Numbered from the stretch's first letter, positions 24,559 through 39,534 are shown. The stretch: 64,000 bases of DNA from Echinostoma caproni (GCA_900618425.1 UZAN01039384.1:156210-220209), one strand, 5' to 3'. Translations and numbers: made by a program. The notes: a model not told the origin generated them from the letters alone.

Positions 24559-26249
24559 AATAATAGTACGGAACAAAGTGAAAACATCCATGTGTTTGAA
24601 ATCTCATATATATGTGGATGAAAGTTTTCACAGTGTATTTTATTGCGTAATTCATACCAGTTCGTTTTAGTCATTTTCTTTTCTTCTTTCGCAATTCATT
24701 TCATTTGCATTTTTACAAGTCTATTCCAATGATTCTGAGCGATTGTAATGACTGAAACGAAACAGTGCCAAAATAATCATAAGAATATGAAACAAAATGT
24801 TCGTTATGTTGATTGAAAAAAATAACTTCAAAATCCATGCGAACATGGAGCTAATTTATAGCCACACTTTGGTTGTTCACACAGGAACAGAAGTACGTGT
24901 ATCTAAACGCAGCGTTTTTCGGTCGGCAATATGAACAAAGAAGTGAGAAACGTAGGCTTGCACAATGTAATTAATTCATAATCATTAGGCTGCATGTGCT
25001 CACGTGCATACGACCATAAAGATGACGTTTGTAGTCATTGAGATAACAACTGCAAGGCCAACACAGTATTGTTTATTACATGGGAAAACACGATAGTAAA
25101 ACACAAATTAACCAAATAGGTTGGTGATCAATCACCAAGACAAAGCCAATCTGACCCGATTGCATTGTGCAAGTATACAGATTCAGCAAAATGATCATAC
25201 ATCGAGTGTTTAAACTCATATTTCCAACGTCTCTATTCAACGGAAAGTCAAGCAAATTGCGAATCAATGACTAAAAGAGGAAATCATAATCAGTTCATTT
25301 ACGTTTACGTAATAGAAAACGTATTTGATCCAAAGTTTTGCGCAGATGATTATTTGGATTTTATTATGCTGCCGCAATGCAAAATCGGCCTAAGGAACCA
25401 AAATACGTTCACGAAAGGTGTTCGATACATAATTTGAAACGATTGAAATATATTCCAGATTCCACCCCGAAATACAATATATTTTCCAACTGTTATGAGT
25501 GCTAAACTTATGTGAACCATTACAGTCTGTAAGAGAAATTCGTAAAAAGACATTTTGCTTCACTATAAACGTGGAGGTGGTTGTTGAAAAATGAAACAAA
25601 AACGACGTCCATCGGTAAACAATGCGGAATCTCCGAAGTATTTCTAGAGGACAAATCATCACACATTTCGTACTACCATGTATTGAATCTGCAAATCCTA
25701 CGTTCTTTCATTGGGGAAAAACATTTACTATTTGCACGATCAACGTAAGAAATGAACAAAATATCTGATAAATCAGATAATCAGCTAAAAGTGATTGGTC
25801 TATCAGCCATACTGTCATACTGTCTTTCTAATTATCTCCCTAAGGTCTTTAAGTTTTCTCCATCTTTATACCTGTTTATCTACCTATTAATTTGACATTT
25901 ATACTTTAATTTATCTCTCCCATTACCTCGTTTCTTCCGGATTATCTCTTTTTTCTGTTTGGTTTTCTTAAAGTTATACTACACATACGGAGGGAGAAGA
26001 CCATCGACCCTCAAAATGTGCTGAAGAATTGTCTTCGACCCACAACTGAATGGAAACGGTATACAAGTACGACTCGGTACCCAACATGTTTCTAATTCTA
26101 GCAAGGTTGCTTTTTCTACTCTTCTTCATTCAGCTTCCTTTTCTTTCTCTCTCTGCGGAGGATAACATCTAGTTCCCGATAAGCATTTCACAGCCTTATT
26201 CATCTCAGAATTTCACTCGGCGCACTCTCCACTTAACCTTAGTCGACTG
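24559..26249. other. non-coding stretch
   Basis: No gene recognised. Bases 25800-25970 are pyrimidine-rich on the plus strand. A small palindrome (ATCTGAT, two bases, ATCAGAT) lies near 25763. Confidence 0.45.
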
Positions 26250-26390
26250 TGGCCAAGTAGTAAAATTCAATGGTCTAACGGTCCAGAGCAGACGTGGTTC
26301 GATCCCTTCACTAAATTGTTTGGTATCCTGTGGTTAGATTCCTCAGGCAGTCTTTGATTAGCCATAGCTTCCACAATATAAATGAACCGC
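26250..26390 (+). mobile_element. tRNA-derived SINE, family B, copy 1
   Basis: A perfect B box, GGTTCGATCCC (near 26293), lies downstream of TTCAATGGTCTAACGG, which corresponds to the A-box region of copy 2. The body contains CAGTCTTTGATTAGCC and then AGCTTCC, matching CAGTCCTTTGATTGGCC and then GCTTCC in copy 2 at 40.8 kb. The purine-rich tail seen in the other two copies is absent or lost here. Confidence 0.68.
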
Positions 26391-28806
26391 TATATTGTTG
26401 ATGAACAAATGGTAAGCAGCAAATCAAATTGGTGATGCTATTTTCATTATTATCAAAACTTATCACGAGTTGAGTAGGCTGCATAGTATCTGACATTATT
26501 TTTTGGATTGCATCAAAAACCTTACGTACACTTTGCACCCCTTTTTAGATGTAAAATAATTTTCAGAAAAAGCAATTCCATCAATTTATCGTTTCAACCT
26601 CGATACCAGGTATTTAGGGAGTAGCTAATGCACACGCCCATTGGTATCAGGATAGTTTCATTCTCCTTGTTCATTACTTTGTGTCGCCAATAGCTGTTAC
26701 ACTCATCCCTACCATTAAAATTTGAATTTGAAGAATTAGTGGGCTTAGGTTATTATTTTTCAATAATTGTGTTGGCATAATTAATTATATATTTGATTTA
26801 AATACAAAAAAAAGAAAAGCTTACAGCCCTTTCTTCTGATTTTCATGCGGACGTTATTGTGTTTGCGCACCACTGATCAGCAATAGAATGATTACATCCG
26901 GGTATGAATATGTAAGGGAATCTATTGTCACAGATTTCAATTTCATCTTTCGATACAAATCCAAAGACGCTCTCTAACGGTTCCGGTGCATACAGACCGG
27001 GGATTTCCACCGGCCTTTGCTACTGATATTGGAGCGAGGTTCTTCGTGAACCGGATGAGCGCACTTAGTTGTCCTAGCGGTAGGATATCCTATGACAAAT
27101 CACGTGCTCATCTTAAGCAAATGAGGAATTCAAAGGTAAAATGCGCACAATGATGAACCGTTGAGTGGAAATTATTCTTAAGCTTTTATGAAGTGGAAAA
27201 TATTCATCCGAACACATGTGGGCTGATATAACTGACCGTACGAAAAAAAAGAAGTATAAATATGAATTTGACTTTTTGGAATTTTACATGCATTTTTTGT
27301 TTGCGTTTCACTTATTTGTCGAGCAAATTATGATCATTTGACTATGGTTTTATTACAATTATCGGATGATATTTTTGCTAAAATATATAAGTAGTTTTAC
27401 TGTTTATTGCCTAATCAATGATTCTTTGTTTGTTGCACGTTTTCTGCTTGTTATCCAGTTCCATATATTCCTCTGTTTTATTTGTTCTAAGGACTTAAGA
27501 GATGCTAGCTAACTCAATACGCATTTACCGGTAATTGGCTTATATCCTAAGACTAAGTTGAAAATAGAAATCTCTATGCAGTTTATCTAAATCAAATAGC
27601 GTTCTCCAGTACTGAAGGCTTCGCTGTTGTACAACACAGACTTGTACTGATCTGGTGCTCACCCAAGCGTTAAAGCACTCATGTTTCAAATAAATAACTT
27701 ACAAATATAACATATATATGTTGGGAAAAAGTTTCCCTTTATCTATAGGCTTCTCATGTGCTTCACACTGATGACTAAAACTTTCAGTCTCAACTAACGC
27801 ATTTTTTCGCCTGTTTGCCAAAATGAGTGATATTGAAGTTGAGAGNACTAGTGAGATTCAACACCTTTCCTGTTCATTTTTACAGAGACAACATATTTAA
27901 TAAAAATTCCTGTCATTGAGTGGCTACAAGAACAAAGCCTACACGAACTTTTCCGATACGGTATCTTTCAACAAAGATAAATCCATCTCCATTCATGTTG
28001 ATCTCTAGGCTTTCCATGAATTTTTTACTTGAGCTGCAGTCATTTTATCTTTTCATGGTGGTCTATCAGTGTGTTCTATGACCAGAGCCTACTGATATTC
28101 ATTTTTTGTAAACTTAGTGTCCGCGAAAGACGGCCAAGCACATAAAAACAAAAATGGGATTTATTCTTCATCAAATGAATATTGGTATGATCTCATCGAT
28201 ATATTGTATGAAATAGCAAATTTATTTCGTGATGGATTGATAACAGTAAGATATTTTTCAATTTTATGAATGGATTCAGGGACCTCCTACAACACCTCGG
28301 ATATAACAGCAATCACAAGAACGTTGGTTAAAATTGGAAATTTAAAACATTCTCAATATGATATAATTACACATTCCAGGACGAGTTAGTGTTTTATTGA
28401 GTGAAATATTAATCAGTTAATAACACCTAGGAACATATTTTACCCAATTACATTTTTCTCATGAAAAATACAATTTAGATTGTTGAATGTCTGATTAGAC
28501 CTTTTAGGCAGTGCAGACGCCAGAAATGATTTTAAGGTCACAATTATGGAATCCATTCTTTGGGAATTTGCTCTGTTGTGAGCACTTTTGAGACCAAAAA
28601 AGAAGCAGCTTGATCAAGGAATTCCCACAAAGAACGCTTGTCTTCCGTGTAGATATATCTGAATGATTGGTGTTTAATTCAAGATACTGGCTCTGCGGGT
28701 CCAGATGTCTGCCTAATACACTATTTTTCTTCATGATTGAGTTTGTGGATTCATTTAAATAATAACTGGGACACCTCAACTCATTGCAATTCATTACTGG
28801 TTTTCA

Positions 28807-28832
28807 AATAATTTTCCTAAAAGAAAATTATT
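28807..28832. repeat. perfect 10-bp hairpin
   Basis: AATAATTTTC and GAAAATTATT around a 6-base loop. AT-rich, so chance is plausible. Confidence 0.5.
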
Positions 28833-31177
28833 CAATTGAAATAATTGGGGATGTCCTTTCATGTTCAAAGCATTTTGAATGTTCTTGTTGGACCGGAGAT
28901 AAGTTTCTCTAATAATGGCGGTTTTCCGGTTGTAGTCTGTCACAACCAAAGTCAGCTTCATTAACAAATATTTTCTGGTAAATAATGAGCAACACAAAGC
29001 AGATCTAACAAGCGTGAATAAACTCCATCACGTTTCCCCAAATGGAGTGAAACAAGTCTCTACTATGTTTGTTCTCGCTTACTTTTGGGTAGTTCACCAG
29101 AAAAAGTGCACTCTTTTCTAGTGGCGCCAACAAAAGCCTCTTGATTTACTTCGCTTCTTATGGCACTGATAGTCTGTTTTTCCACTTCTTGCAACATTTA
29201 TCGGGTGTGCCCAAATCGATTTGAAAGCGGCCACTTATAATTCAGTAGTTGTCAATTCCATTATGTTGGTTTCGCTGTTTGTAATGCTAGCGTATTAACC
29301 TGATTGTACCAGTACGGTTTCATTCGAGATCTAATTTAAACTGTGGATAGTAAATCCTATTGGGAGATTTCTCATTCTCCATTCTTTCTGTTTTAATTCA
29401 ATGTACATTATCATAAAAATGTTTAGTGAACTTTAAATTGAAACTCATCACTTTTAGTGTTTAACCTGTTTTCCATGCCTCATTAGTTTGAAATTATCTA
29501 GTGTATCACTCTTGCTTGTTGCAAATCCCCAAGCTTCTACTCAACTCACATTGAGCCGTGGAGTTACCACATGTATCATCATAGACTGGAATATTCGATA
29601 ATTATTGTTGAAGTCTTACTTAAACACAGGGACCTTTGGTTTGACTTTGATGTATATCATTCTTGACATTTACGACAATAAATTTGGTCAGAATGAATGG
29701 TGCTACAATGTAATGGGACCAGTGGGCATTATCCTGAAGAGGATTAGGTCAATAGACTTCACTAATGGGGCCGCATTTTGACTTTAAATGACATTTTAGC
29801 AGTCATTTTAGCAGAATTTGGAATGTTTTTGAATGAACCAAAAGTATCGGATCAAATCATATGTAGAGATAGAGAATTACAATGAATAAACATCCACCCA
29901 TAGTTGATATAAAAGGAATGTATTTTATTCAAACGGTAGACGGTCTGTTGAATAATGCTTCCCCCTTTCGTCAAAGTTTGTTGTGTAAGAGTTCTGCGTT
30001 CCTGAGAATAGAAATAAAAAGCGGTTATGATTAAGAAACGTGCAACGTGCATTAAGAATTTCTCATTTTCCCTGCAGTTTGTAGTCATTGACCAATGCGT
30101 ATGACATGTCATTACAAACTGTAAGGTTTCATAAAATAGTATGCATGATTTCCTGTAGAGTCTAGTTACATTCTATTTCACTGGACCTGTGTGGTTTCAT
30201 AACTTAATGAATGATCCATTGATTTGCAGACTGCCTAATCTGAAACCGATCGTGTTGTTCAACTTGAATCCCTCTGCGTTTGCTGTTTGTTTGATGTGAA
30301 GTTCAGTATCAATTTTTCTGTACTGCACCTGGAACATCATCGTGGTGGGCAGTTATGCGGATAATATGAACTGAAACCAAGAGTTTACAGAACCATAATT
30401 TGCCCCCTCCCATTCTGTTTCTGACACAGAAAAGTTGTTCATTTTCAGATAGACACTATCCATTGTTTTCGGCAAAACAGGCAATACAGTTTTCAGTGGA
30501 GATCTCATTGTTACTTCGGCAATGAGGTTGATTGATGAATTTGACCTGTGAATTCGTGTGAACAACAATTTGTTTCAACATCTTCGATGATGTAGCCGAT
30601 TGGAACACATGATGTGAGATTTTAACGAAAACGTGTCTTAAACTTTGATGACCAGATTCCGTAATAATAAATTTGAACTAACTATCTGCTTATTGGCGTA
30701 CTGTGTCGGTGAGGTAGAAACTGATTCGATTATATATGCCAACCCATGACCTGTTACATTTCAAGGTGGGATTCCAACGTCAAGATTTCCATTAAAATCA
30801 CATTTGATTAAGTTATGATGGTTAATTCAATGATGGAGTGTTTTTGCAACATATACCGACTTCATAAAATGTCTCAGAATCTATTCAACTCAGATTATCA
30901 GTTTGTCGACTTATTGATTTTTACATTTTATTTCTGCAACTTAACAAACTTTGATAAATCGTCAACCTAAGACATGGTTTCAGGTTTATTAGCTATTAAC
31001 TTTGCAACAGAGAATGTTCTATGGCGATCCGCTTTTTAGGCTTTCATGTGATGATCTTCGCCGTCCTAACATACTTCTGAGTTCACCTAAATTGCTGAAC
31101 GTATAGTAGAATGGATGTGTTTTGCTTCTGAAGGCCAGAAAACCGTGAGCAATGAATATCCGTGGAATATTCTCATG

Positions 31178-31217
<40 letters not shown>
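31178..31217. repeat. (AAT)n microsatellite
   Basis: About 13 uninterrupted ATA units. Confidence 0.92.
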
Positions 31218-31219
<2 letters not shown>

Positions 31220-31791
31220 CCAAATAGTTTAGTCTATTTTAGTAACTGAGTAATATTGTTTACCATTTGATGTCCGTTGAACAGCTACTGAAACAGTCGA
31301 CAGAAAATTCAATGAGAATTTATGAACAGAATGCAAGCAATGAGCAGACAAGTTGATTGAAAAATTGTTTAACTGATGCTATAGGGGAGCTATGGATGAT
31401 GATTTTTTTAAAAGATCAGTACATAATTCATGGTATAAATTTGTTTGGGAAAACTCTTGTTAAACCGGCTAATTTACGGCATCTTCCGCAAAAAAATACA
31501 AAGTGACCGAAATAATTCATAGCAGCTGATATTTAACCGCGTTTAATTGTTTATCGTCAATAATATCAACCGGATGAAATTGAAATTTGTATTATGGGTT
31601 GTTCAAATTAATCAATATGACCAAAGATGCCAGTTCGTCTGTTCAGTTTCGTTAAATGGGATCAGCTGTAGTTTTAAATTCAGTATTCGCTTAGAAAATC
31701 AAGCTCTTCTGAATCACAACCATCACCTTAAAACTGAAGTTAAAAGTCTTCCCTTGTAACTCGATATTAGTAAAAATTTCATGTGCAACAC

Positions 31792-31856
31792 AAATAAATA
31801 AATAATGAATGAAATAATGAATAAATAGATAAATAAATAATAATTGATGAATGAAA
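31792..31856. repeat. imperfect AAAT/GAAT tetranucleotide repeat
   Basis: Tetranucleotide units AAAT and GAAT, interrupted, over about 65 bases. Confidence 0.75.
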
Positions 31857-33856
31857 GGCAAGCATTCTATTCGTTTCATTGTTAAGCAAGGCATCAAGAA
31901 ATGAACTGGCATCACTTATGTTTATACCTTTCTTCATTGGCTTACAGTCCACCGACTGGATTTACACGGATTTCACATCATTTTGGTACCAACGAAATAA
32001 TATTTCAATTAAACATTCGTTATAAACATTAAACGGTGATGCTAATGTAAGCATTAAAGGAATACAATACAATAAACAATCTATAATATTCAATATACTT
32101 ATCCTTTAGTAATGTTCTGCCCCTTACACAGGAAGACATTTTGAGCAGCGTGTAACTCGATTGTCTGTCGAATGATAAGTCGGAACACAAACAAAGTTTG
32201 GAAGTAAAGTGTCTCCCAAGCCAAACTTCAATAGTGAGACCAGAAACACAGTTTTCAATAAATCTACCTTTAACTTTTTCGCTATAACTGTACATGTACG
32301 TTTACAGACGTAACGAAAATAATCCAACATTCGTTGTGCAAACGTGTTTTGGTATTCTCTAGTCTAGTAGAAATCTCGACTTTGTTTTCCTAAATAATTT
32401 CAAATCAATGTTTTTGTCTCACTGCTAACAGCTTTTAACATGGCGTACATAGTGAATACTAATATTTACCCATCCATTTACATAGATTTGCCGGTGGCTC
32501 GGCCTAACATGGCACAACCCCAAACATTGCACATTTTAACCACCAGTTTCCATCACACTACTGTATCCTGGTAAGTAGTTAAAATCAGAGCGCAACATCT
32601 GCAAGCATTTATCGTTATTCCACTGGGATGTTCAAAATCAGTGACAGTTTTTAAATTTTTTATAACTCCAATCGAAACAATAAAAGGCACCAAAAAAAAA
32701 GCAATCCACTCAGATATTTGGCGACCTCACTAATTATCTGCGGAGCATTAGATTTGAGTTCAATCAAATTCACGATTGAGCCCAAAGAGGTTCATTCAGC
32801 TACATTGATTCCACTGAGCAGTTAAAATTTGCAAGAGGCTTCCCAAAACAATCAACAGGAAGTGTGTGTAAGCCCTCCAGTGGTGTGGATCACAACATAT
32901 GATTTTATAGAACATTGGTTTAACTCATTCCACCGCTGAATTGTCTTAGCGCATTGAGCCGTGTCAAAAGCCACCGCGCGACTGTCCTTTTGAAAAAAAT
33001 GATTAAAACGACTGAAAGAACATCAATAAAAATTTGTCTCCTAAGTAGAATAGGTTGAGCATCTGTAAAACCGATCTGTAAGTCGACACTTCATCATTCA
33101 CGCCACGAACGCCACCCACCTTATCAATCTTACGATCCATACACTTATCGATCTGCTCTATCTGTTTGTCTGTCTATCTAACTACGTATATCACTTTTCT
33201 GCGAGCGAAAGTTTAAAACAGTGTCATTGGAAATCCGACGAAAATCTTAAGTTAATTTACAACACCGTAACACCTCAACCGAGCATAGTGGTTCAACACT
33301 GTGCAAGGTGTGTAAAGGGACGAAATGGGTTATAAAAGTTGTCGAATTACCATTTCATTGTAACGACAGAGATTATAAAACCAAAGTGACCCTTGTTTCC
33401 CCACCTATCTTTTGTTTAATTATCTCTTTTGGCAATGAAAGATGTTCAGCAGTATTTAAAATCAACGTTTAGAACATCTGCGCAACTGGCTTCAGTTCCG
33501 AATCTGATGTATTATATTTATGAACCAGTGGCATAATTATTACTTGTGCGTAGCAGATAATCAACCACAGAAAATACTGTCATGGATAGTCCTAGTCCTG
33601 TAACAAATTTATCTCACTTTAGTGAAGCAAAGGTCGCGGTGATGTCAGGCTAGCTTCGCATTGTCGATCACATGCTTGATATTTTTCGATCGCCATATGA
33701 ACGGTCTTCAATACTTCCGCGGACTGGTACCTTATTCTATAGGTTAATGACGTCCTCGCCAACCCTTGCACAAACATATCCCACAGGTTGGTGTTATTCA
33801 GTAGAGCAGGATCAGTTTCCTCTCAGTCTCATGAAATAGTTTCTACTTGTTTTCAG

Positions 33857-34115
33857 CGAAGTACATTGATTGTACCGAGCTGGATGAATGTTTTAATGTG
33901 CACTGTGAGCGCATTTTGCCATCTATGTGTAAGGTATTAGATAGTATTTCTATTCAAGTCGGGCGTAAATTAATGAGTATTCTGAAAAACTGCGACCCAA
34001 AGTTTACCCTAAATGAGTTAGACCATCGTACAATACTTGTCGGACGCGTGGATATGAAATTCAAATCTATACTCAGATATCAGGAAGCACTTGTTCCACT
34101 TAATGGTGAAGAATA
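33857..34115 (+). CDS. possible exon of an unknown gene
   Basis: A pyrimidine-rich tract ending TTTTCAG comes just before 33857 and makes a good splice acceptor. It opens an 85-codon frame starting KYIDCTELDECFNVHC and ending VPLNGEE with TAA; AATAAA overlaps the stop. The product would have several cysteines (near residues 5, 10, 14, 21), no low-complexity sequence and no transmembrane segment. I recognise no domain. The frame is closed by a stop at 33832, so an ATG would have to come from an upstream exon, which I could not identify. Length, composition and the acceptor are the only support; it could be a chance frame. No neighbouring gene gives context. Confidence 0.22.
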
Positions 34116-36085
34116 AATTTTTGCACAAGCAGGTTTCATACCTACAATTGTGGGTACGTTCAATGAAAAGATTAACCCATCTTTGGAGTAATCATCATAA
34201 GAAGTGCAATAGATGAGCAGTGGCAGTCATACGCCAATACTCAAGAACATAGAACCTTATGTCTCGACTCAAAGAGTTTGTGACCAATCTCTCCAGCATG
34301 ACGAATAATGAGTGTGAATGGTATTGGGAGAAAACACTGGAAATTTTGTGTGATCCACGAAGCCTGAGAAAAAGCATGAAACCGTTCAAGAAAAGATTGA
34401 ACCACACATGAAATGTTTTTACCGGGTTAAAAACGGTTACAATTTCTGGGATGATCTGTGTAAAAAGCAATTTGAGAATTTTCGTAAGGAAAATTTTAAA
34501 ATATGAAGAGGTGTATGACTAGTGATCAGCCATTGAAGAGCCGACGAATGGTTTTCTAAACTAGATGAACAAAATTATGGTTTTCCCTACCATATTAAAC
34601 TACATATGTATTCTACATTCCAAACCTTGTTCAGCACGAAATCTGGTCGTCCAATTAAAATCATACACACACGTCGAGTTTAGGGGAGCACGTCGCTGGA
34701 TTCACCAGCATACCAATCGAAGATATTCTTAGAAATTATTACGTGAATCAGCTAACTTCTGGTTAGTGATGAGGACAAATTAAAGTGTCTGATGAATCCA
34801 ATGGTAACTGTCGTGTACCATCAGCAAAGCAGAACAAGTAGAAAGTCCTTTTTAAAAAATCTACCATATAGTGGAAATAATGACTAATTAATTCGACGCA
34901 ACTTTCCCATTCTTGTGAGCTTTATTTTCGCCAGAACGAACAAAGAAGTTGAGAACGACATATTTACGAAACATGGAAATGATAAATTAATTTTCTGAAA
35001 TGCTGCTCGACTGATATTCTTCGAGGTTTAACTGAATGGCTTTCTCCGAGACATATATGTAATCCTGAGTGGTCAAGAAACCAAATCTCAGCAATCTGTG
35101 TTAACTAATAATGCTCCACAAATTGTTTTGCCCACATTTATCTACATTACTAGCAATTAGCAAGTAGATAACAATGATTTACTTCAATATGGGAGGTCGA
35201 TGGATATTTTGTCCAATATCAGTTGTCAACCCCATTTTTCCATTACTTCTATTGGTATGATTATGTCAACTACCTAGTTCGGTTAACGCAAAAAATCATA
35301 CTGCTTCTTATTTTCGTACTTAAAACAACTTGATCCGTTATGTAATTCAAACAAATAGCTCACGCGACCGTAACTTTTTCATTCGATGCAAAACCTTTAT
35401 ATCTCCCCTCATCACACATAATCGTACGCTTTCATGTGAAGGTTTTCGTTGCCGACTGTTGACTGTCCATTTCGGTGAAGAGATTAAGGAACATCGGAAT
35501 GTTGAAAGTAACGTGAAGGTGAAAATAGAGAAACCGGTTAAATAATGTTGCGAAGACAACGAGTGCTACTGATTACGATACTCAGTCACGTAACTCAATG
35601 TCTCTGATCACCAATAGCACTGATGCCAAGGTCCTATCGAGGAAGACTTTTGCAACTTATCTGAACAATTCTCCTGTTTGGGATTATCATACCCTGGCAG
35701 TAGGTCTTAGTTTGACCAATCTTGACTTTTCCACTCATTATCTACTCCGGAAAGCATCACGCAGAGCGGCAACCTATTTGGTTTCTTGTGTGTAACATGC
35801 TCTAACCAAAATAATTTATTGAATGCAACCACGTGTTCCAGTGGGCGACCGCGAATACCTCAAAGTATACGACCCAATTCATGATATTTCACGGTTGGTT
35901 GCCGAAGCTTGAATCCAACAAATGACAAATAGCTGGAAAGTGCTCTTTACAGGCAGTAAGGCAAATGAACCCATTATTCTCTCCGCGATTTTAACCAAAT
36001 GAGTGACAAAAATCAAATTAATGTCAAGCACGTTATGTAACTACAACTTTATGCCTAAAAAACATTGGTTGGTTGATATTTTTTC

Positions 36086-36134
36086 GGTTGATCAATCGAT
36101 TGATGGATCAGTTGACTGATTGATTGATTGATTA
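36086..36134. repeat. (GATT)n imperfect repeat
   Basis: GATT/GATC units with a clean TGATTGATTGATTGATT end. Confidence 0.8.
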
Positions 36135-38533
36135 AATTCAAGTGCTTTAGTTAGCATTACTGCTCCTATTACTTCAAAAAATACTTACACGGCACGGTTG
36201 ATTAAACCAAACTCTAGTTACGTCTCTCTGATAACCTTTTGGAATTTAATCTATCAGTGTTGATTAGTTAAAACTTTACGTTTCCATAAAATGTTGTTGA
36301 ATAAGCCGTGGCAGATGGTAAACAGCTATATAAGTGGAACCCGATGGAACCAAACGATATGCGGGGAATTAGAGAGGAAAATCGATTTTATTTATTTAAA
36401 CATGCAAGCGTCTTTTTACATTGTTTTCAAAAAAATATCTCGTTGAATAAAATGTGGTATTCATCAGTTATTTTGATGGTTTATCTCCTAAAGTTAAATA
36501 GGGTTCATATAGAAAATGCTTCTATTGTGAATCATTAGAAATTAGACTCGGTTCGAAACGCGCACAAAATCTGTTCTACGGATTAGAGTTTTTGAGAGTT
36601 TATTGATATTCCGAGGCAAAGAAATTTGATGACCTATTCTTTCCCAATGGGAAAATGAAGAAATGAATGTTGTGGAACTAATTTGTTAGTATTCTAGGAT
36701 GGTATGCAAAACACAGGTGGTCTATGTTTGCCCACCATCTGACCATTTATGTTGTCATTCCGGTCCGAAATTTCTGACATCTTGTCTCCTTGGGCTGACC
36801 GTGTGTTGGGAAAAACATATATCTTTGGAATGCCATTCGTGCGAAAGAAATAAAGACGAGGAACGAATGGTGGCAAAGTCACCTTATTTCTGATCTATTT
36901 ATTTCGCATTATCACGGGGAAATGGTCAGGAAATGGAATCAAGAAAGTGAACGAAATCGACATCTGTATCAGAAGCATCACGAATGTGCAGATAATGTTG
37001 ATTGAATAAGAATTTTCAAATATCTGTTGAGCATACAGAAAAACACGAAGGTTTTAAATCTCCAGGATATTCATGGAACTCACAACTGTCATTCCCAACA
37101 TCAATGAGGGAAACTAATTCTGAAGGGCGTATCGTCTCTTAAATGATTAAATTTTCATTATTTTAACTTCAGATTATGAAACAGAAATAATTCATTTTTA
37201 AAAACCGATAATGAAATCCGTTTTATTGGAGATTTGCTTTAAAAATTCATGCAGCATGTAAAACGTTCTTTGATAAACTTGTTTGTGTTTAAACATACGG
37301 CTGAACTTGAAATTTCTACTAAACCTCATCTACGTTTATTCATTATTATTCTGATAAAAAATGAAATCATCAGTGTGTAACACTTCACGGAACGGTATGG
37401 GTAACAACTATATAGTTCAGTCATTCAAGTTTGAAAAGATAACGATTATGTGGAACCAGATGTACGAATAGGACGCACATGGTGTTAAGTCATATAATTG
37501 CTTCTGGAGATTATCAAATCAGCGATAACATGTCCTTGAATTTATTGATAAGCCGGCCATGTTTGTGTTATTCACAATAAAGAAAAAGATATTCGTCGGT
37601 GAAATTAAATTGGACAGATCTTTGATTTCCCATAAAAACGGAAAAGCCCTCTACGAAAATTCAGTATTTCATCTGCTGGCCGTTTATTTACGTAGAGTTG
37701 GATAAAACTGTATCTTTATCTTTGGCTTCCGGTTTGTTGAACCTACCTGATAGGGTAATATAAGCAGTTCTAACATATAATTAGGGCAACTAATTTGAAT
37801 TAGGAGACCACAGATTGAAGAAAAATTACTTCCATAGCGATTCCAGAAGCAATGAGATAACGTTCCCTCTTTTGACATACACAATAAGAGCTTGATTGCC
37901 AAACGAGCACCGCAATTGTGGAATAGAAGTGAGTTGCTTGTTTCCTACATTCTTGGGATCATGTAAATGATTTAACAAGCCCGAAAAATTCTTAGTTTTT
38001 AAATTTAGTGCCTAATTTGGTATAACTCTCCGGCTACCCATCACTCAGAATCAGGATCAGTTAATCCCCAAAGACAGTAGACGTTCTTTTGAATATGCTC
38101 CGCCACTAAATAAATCTTTACAGTAATTATTTTTTTCTAAATGCGCTCAAAATTCATTACATAAATCAATTTCAAATAAAGTGGCTTCTAGTTTAAAATT
38201 TCTTGCAAATTACTACTGACACAGATGTGCTAAGTCCATAAACGTGAGTTATTTATGAAATCATAACGTGGTAATACATACAAGAGTAGTTGAATACATC
38301 AATTTCAAAAGAGAACAACCGCAGGTCTTCATTCAAAGGACATTGATAATTAGTGCGAACCTTTAATTCTTTGAAACCATTTAGGAATTATTTATTTTCA
38401 ATGGGAGGATTTTTCACTTATAAAGCAAATGAGGAGTGAACTGAAAAGCTGTTTTCATTTGGCTGTTTCTCACCAGCAGTGCGAATTCATCGACCGATCT
38501 GAAGACGGAACTTGGGGCCTCATGGGCAGAACA

Positions 38534-38703
38534 CAAGCATGCTACCCAGTCTAGGCAGCCGATCAAACTGCTTTCTATTTTTTTCGTTTACACGATTCAC
38601 CACGATCCATCGTTGCGAGCTTGCTGTGGTCATCGTCCCTTACTCATCTCAGGGGTTATACCCCGGTGCGGAACTTTCACAACCCGAGCATGTAGCATGC
38701 TTG
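38534..38703. repeat. 12-bp inverted repeat pair in a GC-richer segment
   Basis: CAAGCATGCTAC at 38534-38545 and its exact reverse complement GTAGCATGCTTG at 38692-38703. The segment 38500-38850 is richer in GC than its flanks and has a B-box-like GGTTTCAGCCCC, so it may be a degraded repeat of unknown family. Confidence 0.5.
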
Positions 38704-39534
38704 CATTCAGCCCATGAGTCCCTGGTTTCAGCCCCAGATGGATTGATGATGGATTTGCTCTGCTGGTGAGAGCGAGTCGGGTCAAAAAGGTCGCACATAG
38801 CTTCGTAGTTTCTCAGCTCACGGTTCATCTGCTCTAAACATGATGAATTTCCCCCTTTCAAATTGAATTAAATTACTCCTTTGTAACTATTTTTGTTCAT
38901 AATTTACTCACTAAGCACACACTGTTAATCATTCGACACTGAGCGACTCTGAAATTATCGTACAGCCGTTTCGAGTATTTTCATCCAGTAGACGCACACG
39001 TTTTTCAGGAGTCATTGAAATCCTTCAAGATCATCCACAGCATTCATGAGTTGGAATCTCCTAGGAAAGGAGCATTTGCTCTAAACCATAGTCCCATCCG
39101 TGTCCGTATCTCTTCGAATGACACGACATTTAGCATTGATGCATAAGGCATAGACTAAACAAACGCTTCAGTGACAGGAATAAACAACCTATTTGTCAGC
39201 TGCGTCTGGTTCGGTGATATTGTTTGATAAACTCCATTGCTTCATTTGAACTGATCGAAAGAATTATATGTTAGAAACTAAGTTTGCGCCACTAGAACAA
39301 TTCTCTAGAAGGAAAAAATCTGTATAAAGCCGGTGGTAAATTCAGTCATGACTGGGGAGTTCGAAGTTTTGTGAAATTATCTTGGCAGAGCTCTAGAATA
39401 AAAGAAAAAGCAAGTTTCAATAGACTGCAATGTTAGTTTGGAGTCACCCAATATGACTTCAAAAATACTGCTTGATCTTGTTTGACCATTTAATTTCTAA
39501 ATAGTGGAAAATGATAAAAACTACTCCATCTTTT

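Larger units (their letters stand above)
26391..33856. other. long non-coding stretch
   Basis: About 7.5 kb with no supportable gene. It holds an ambiguous base at 27846, a hairpin at 28807-28832, an AAT microsatellite at 31178-31217 and AAAT-type repeats at 31792-31856. At 27060-27110 a stretch GTCCTAGCGGTAGGATATCC resembles a tRNA D-arm, but there is no B box. Confidence 0.45.
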
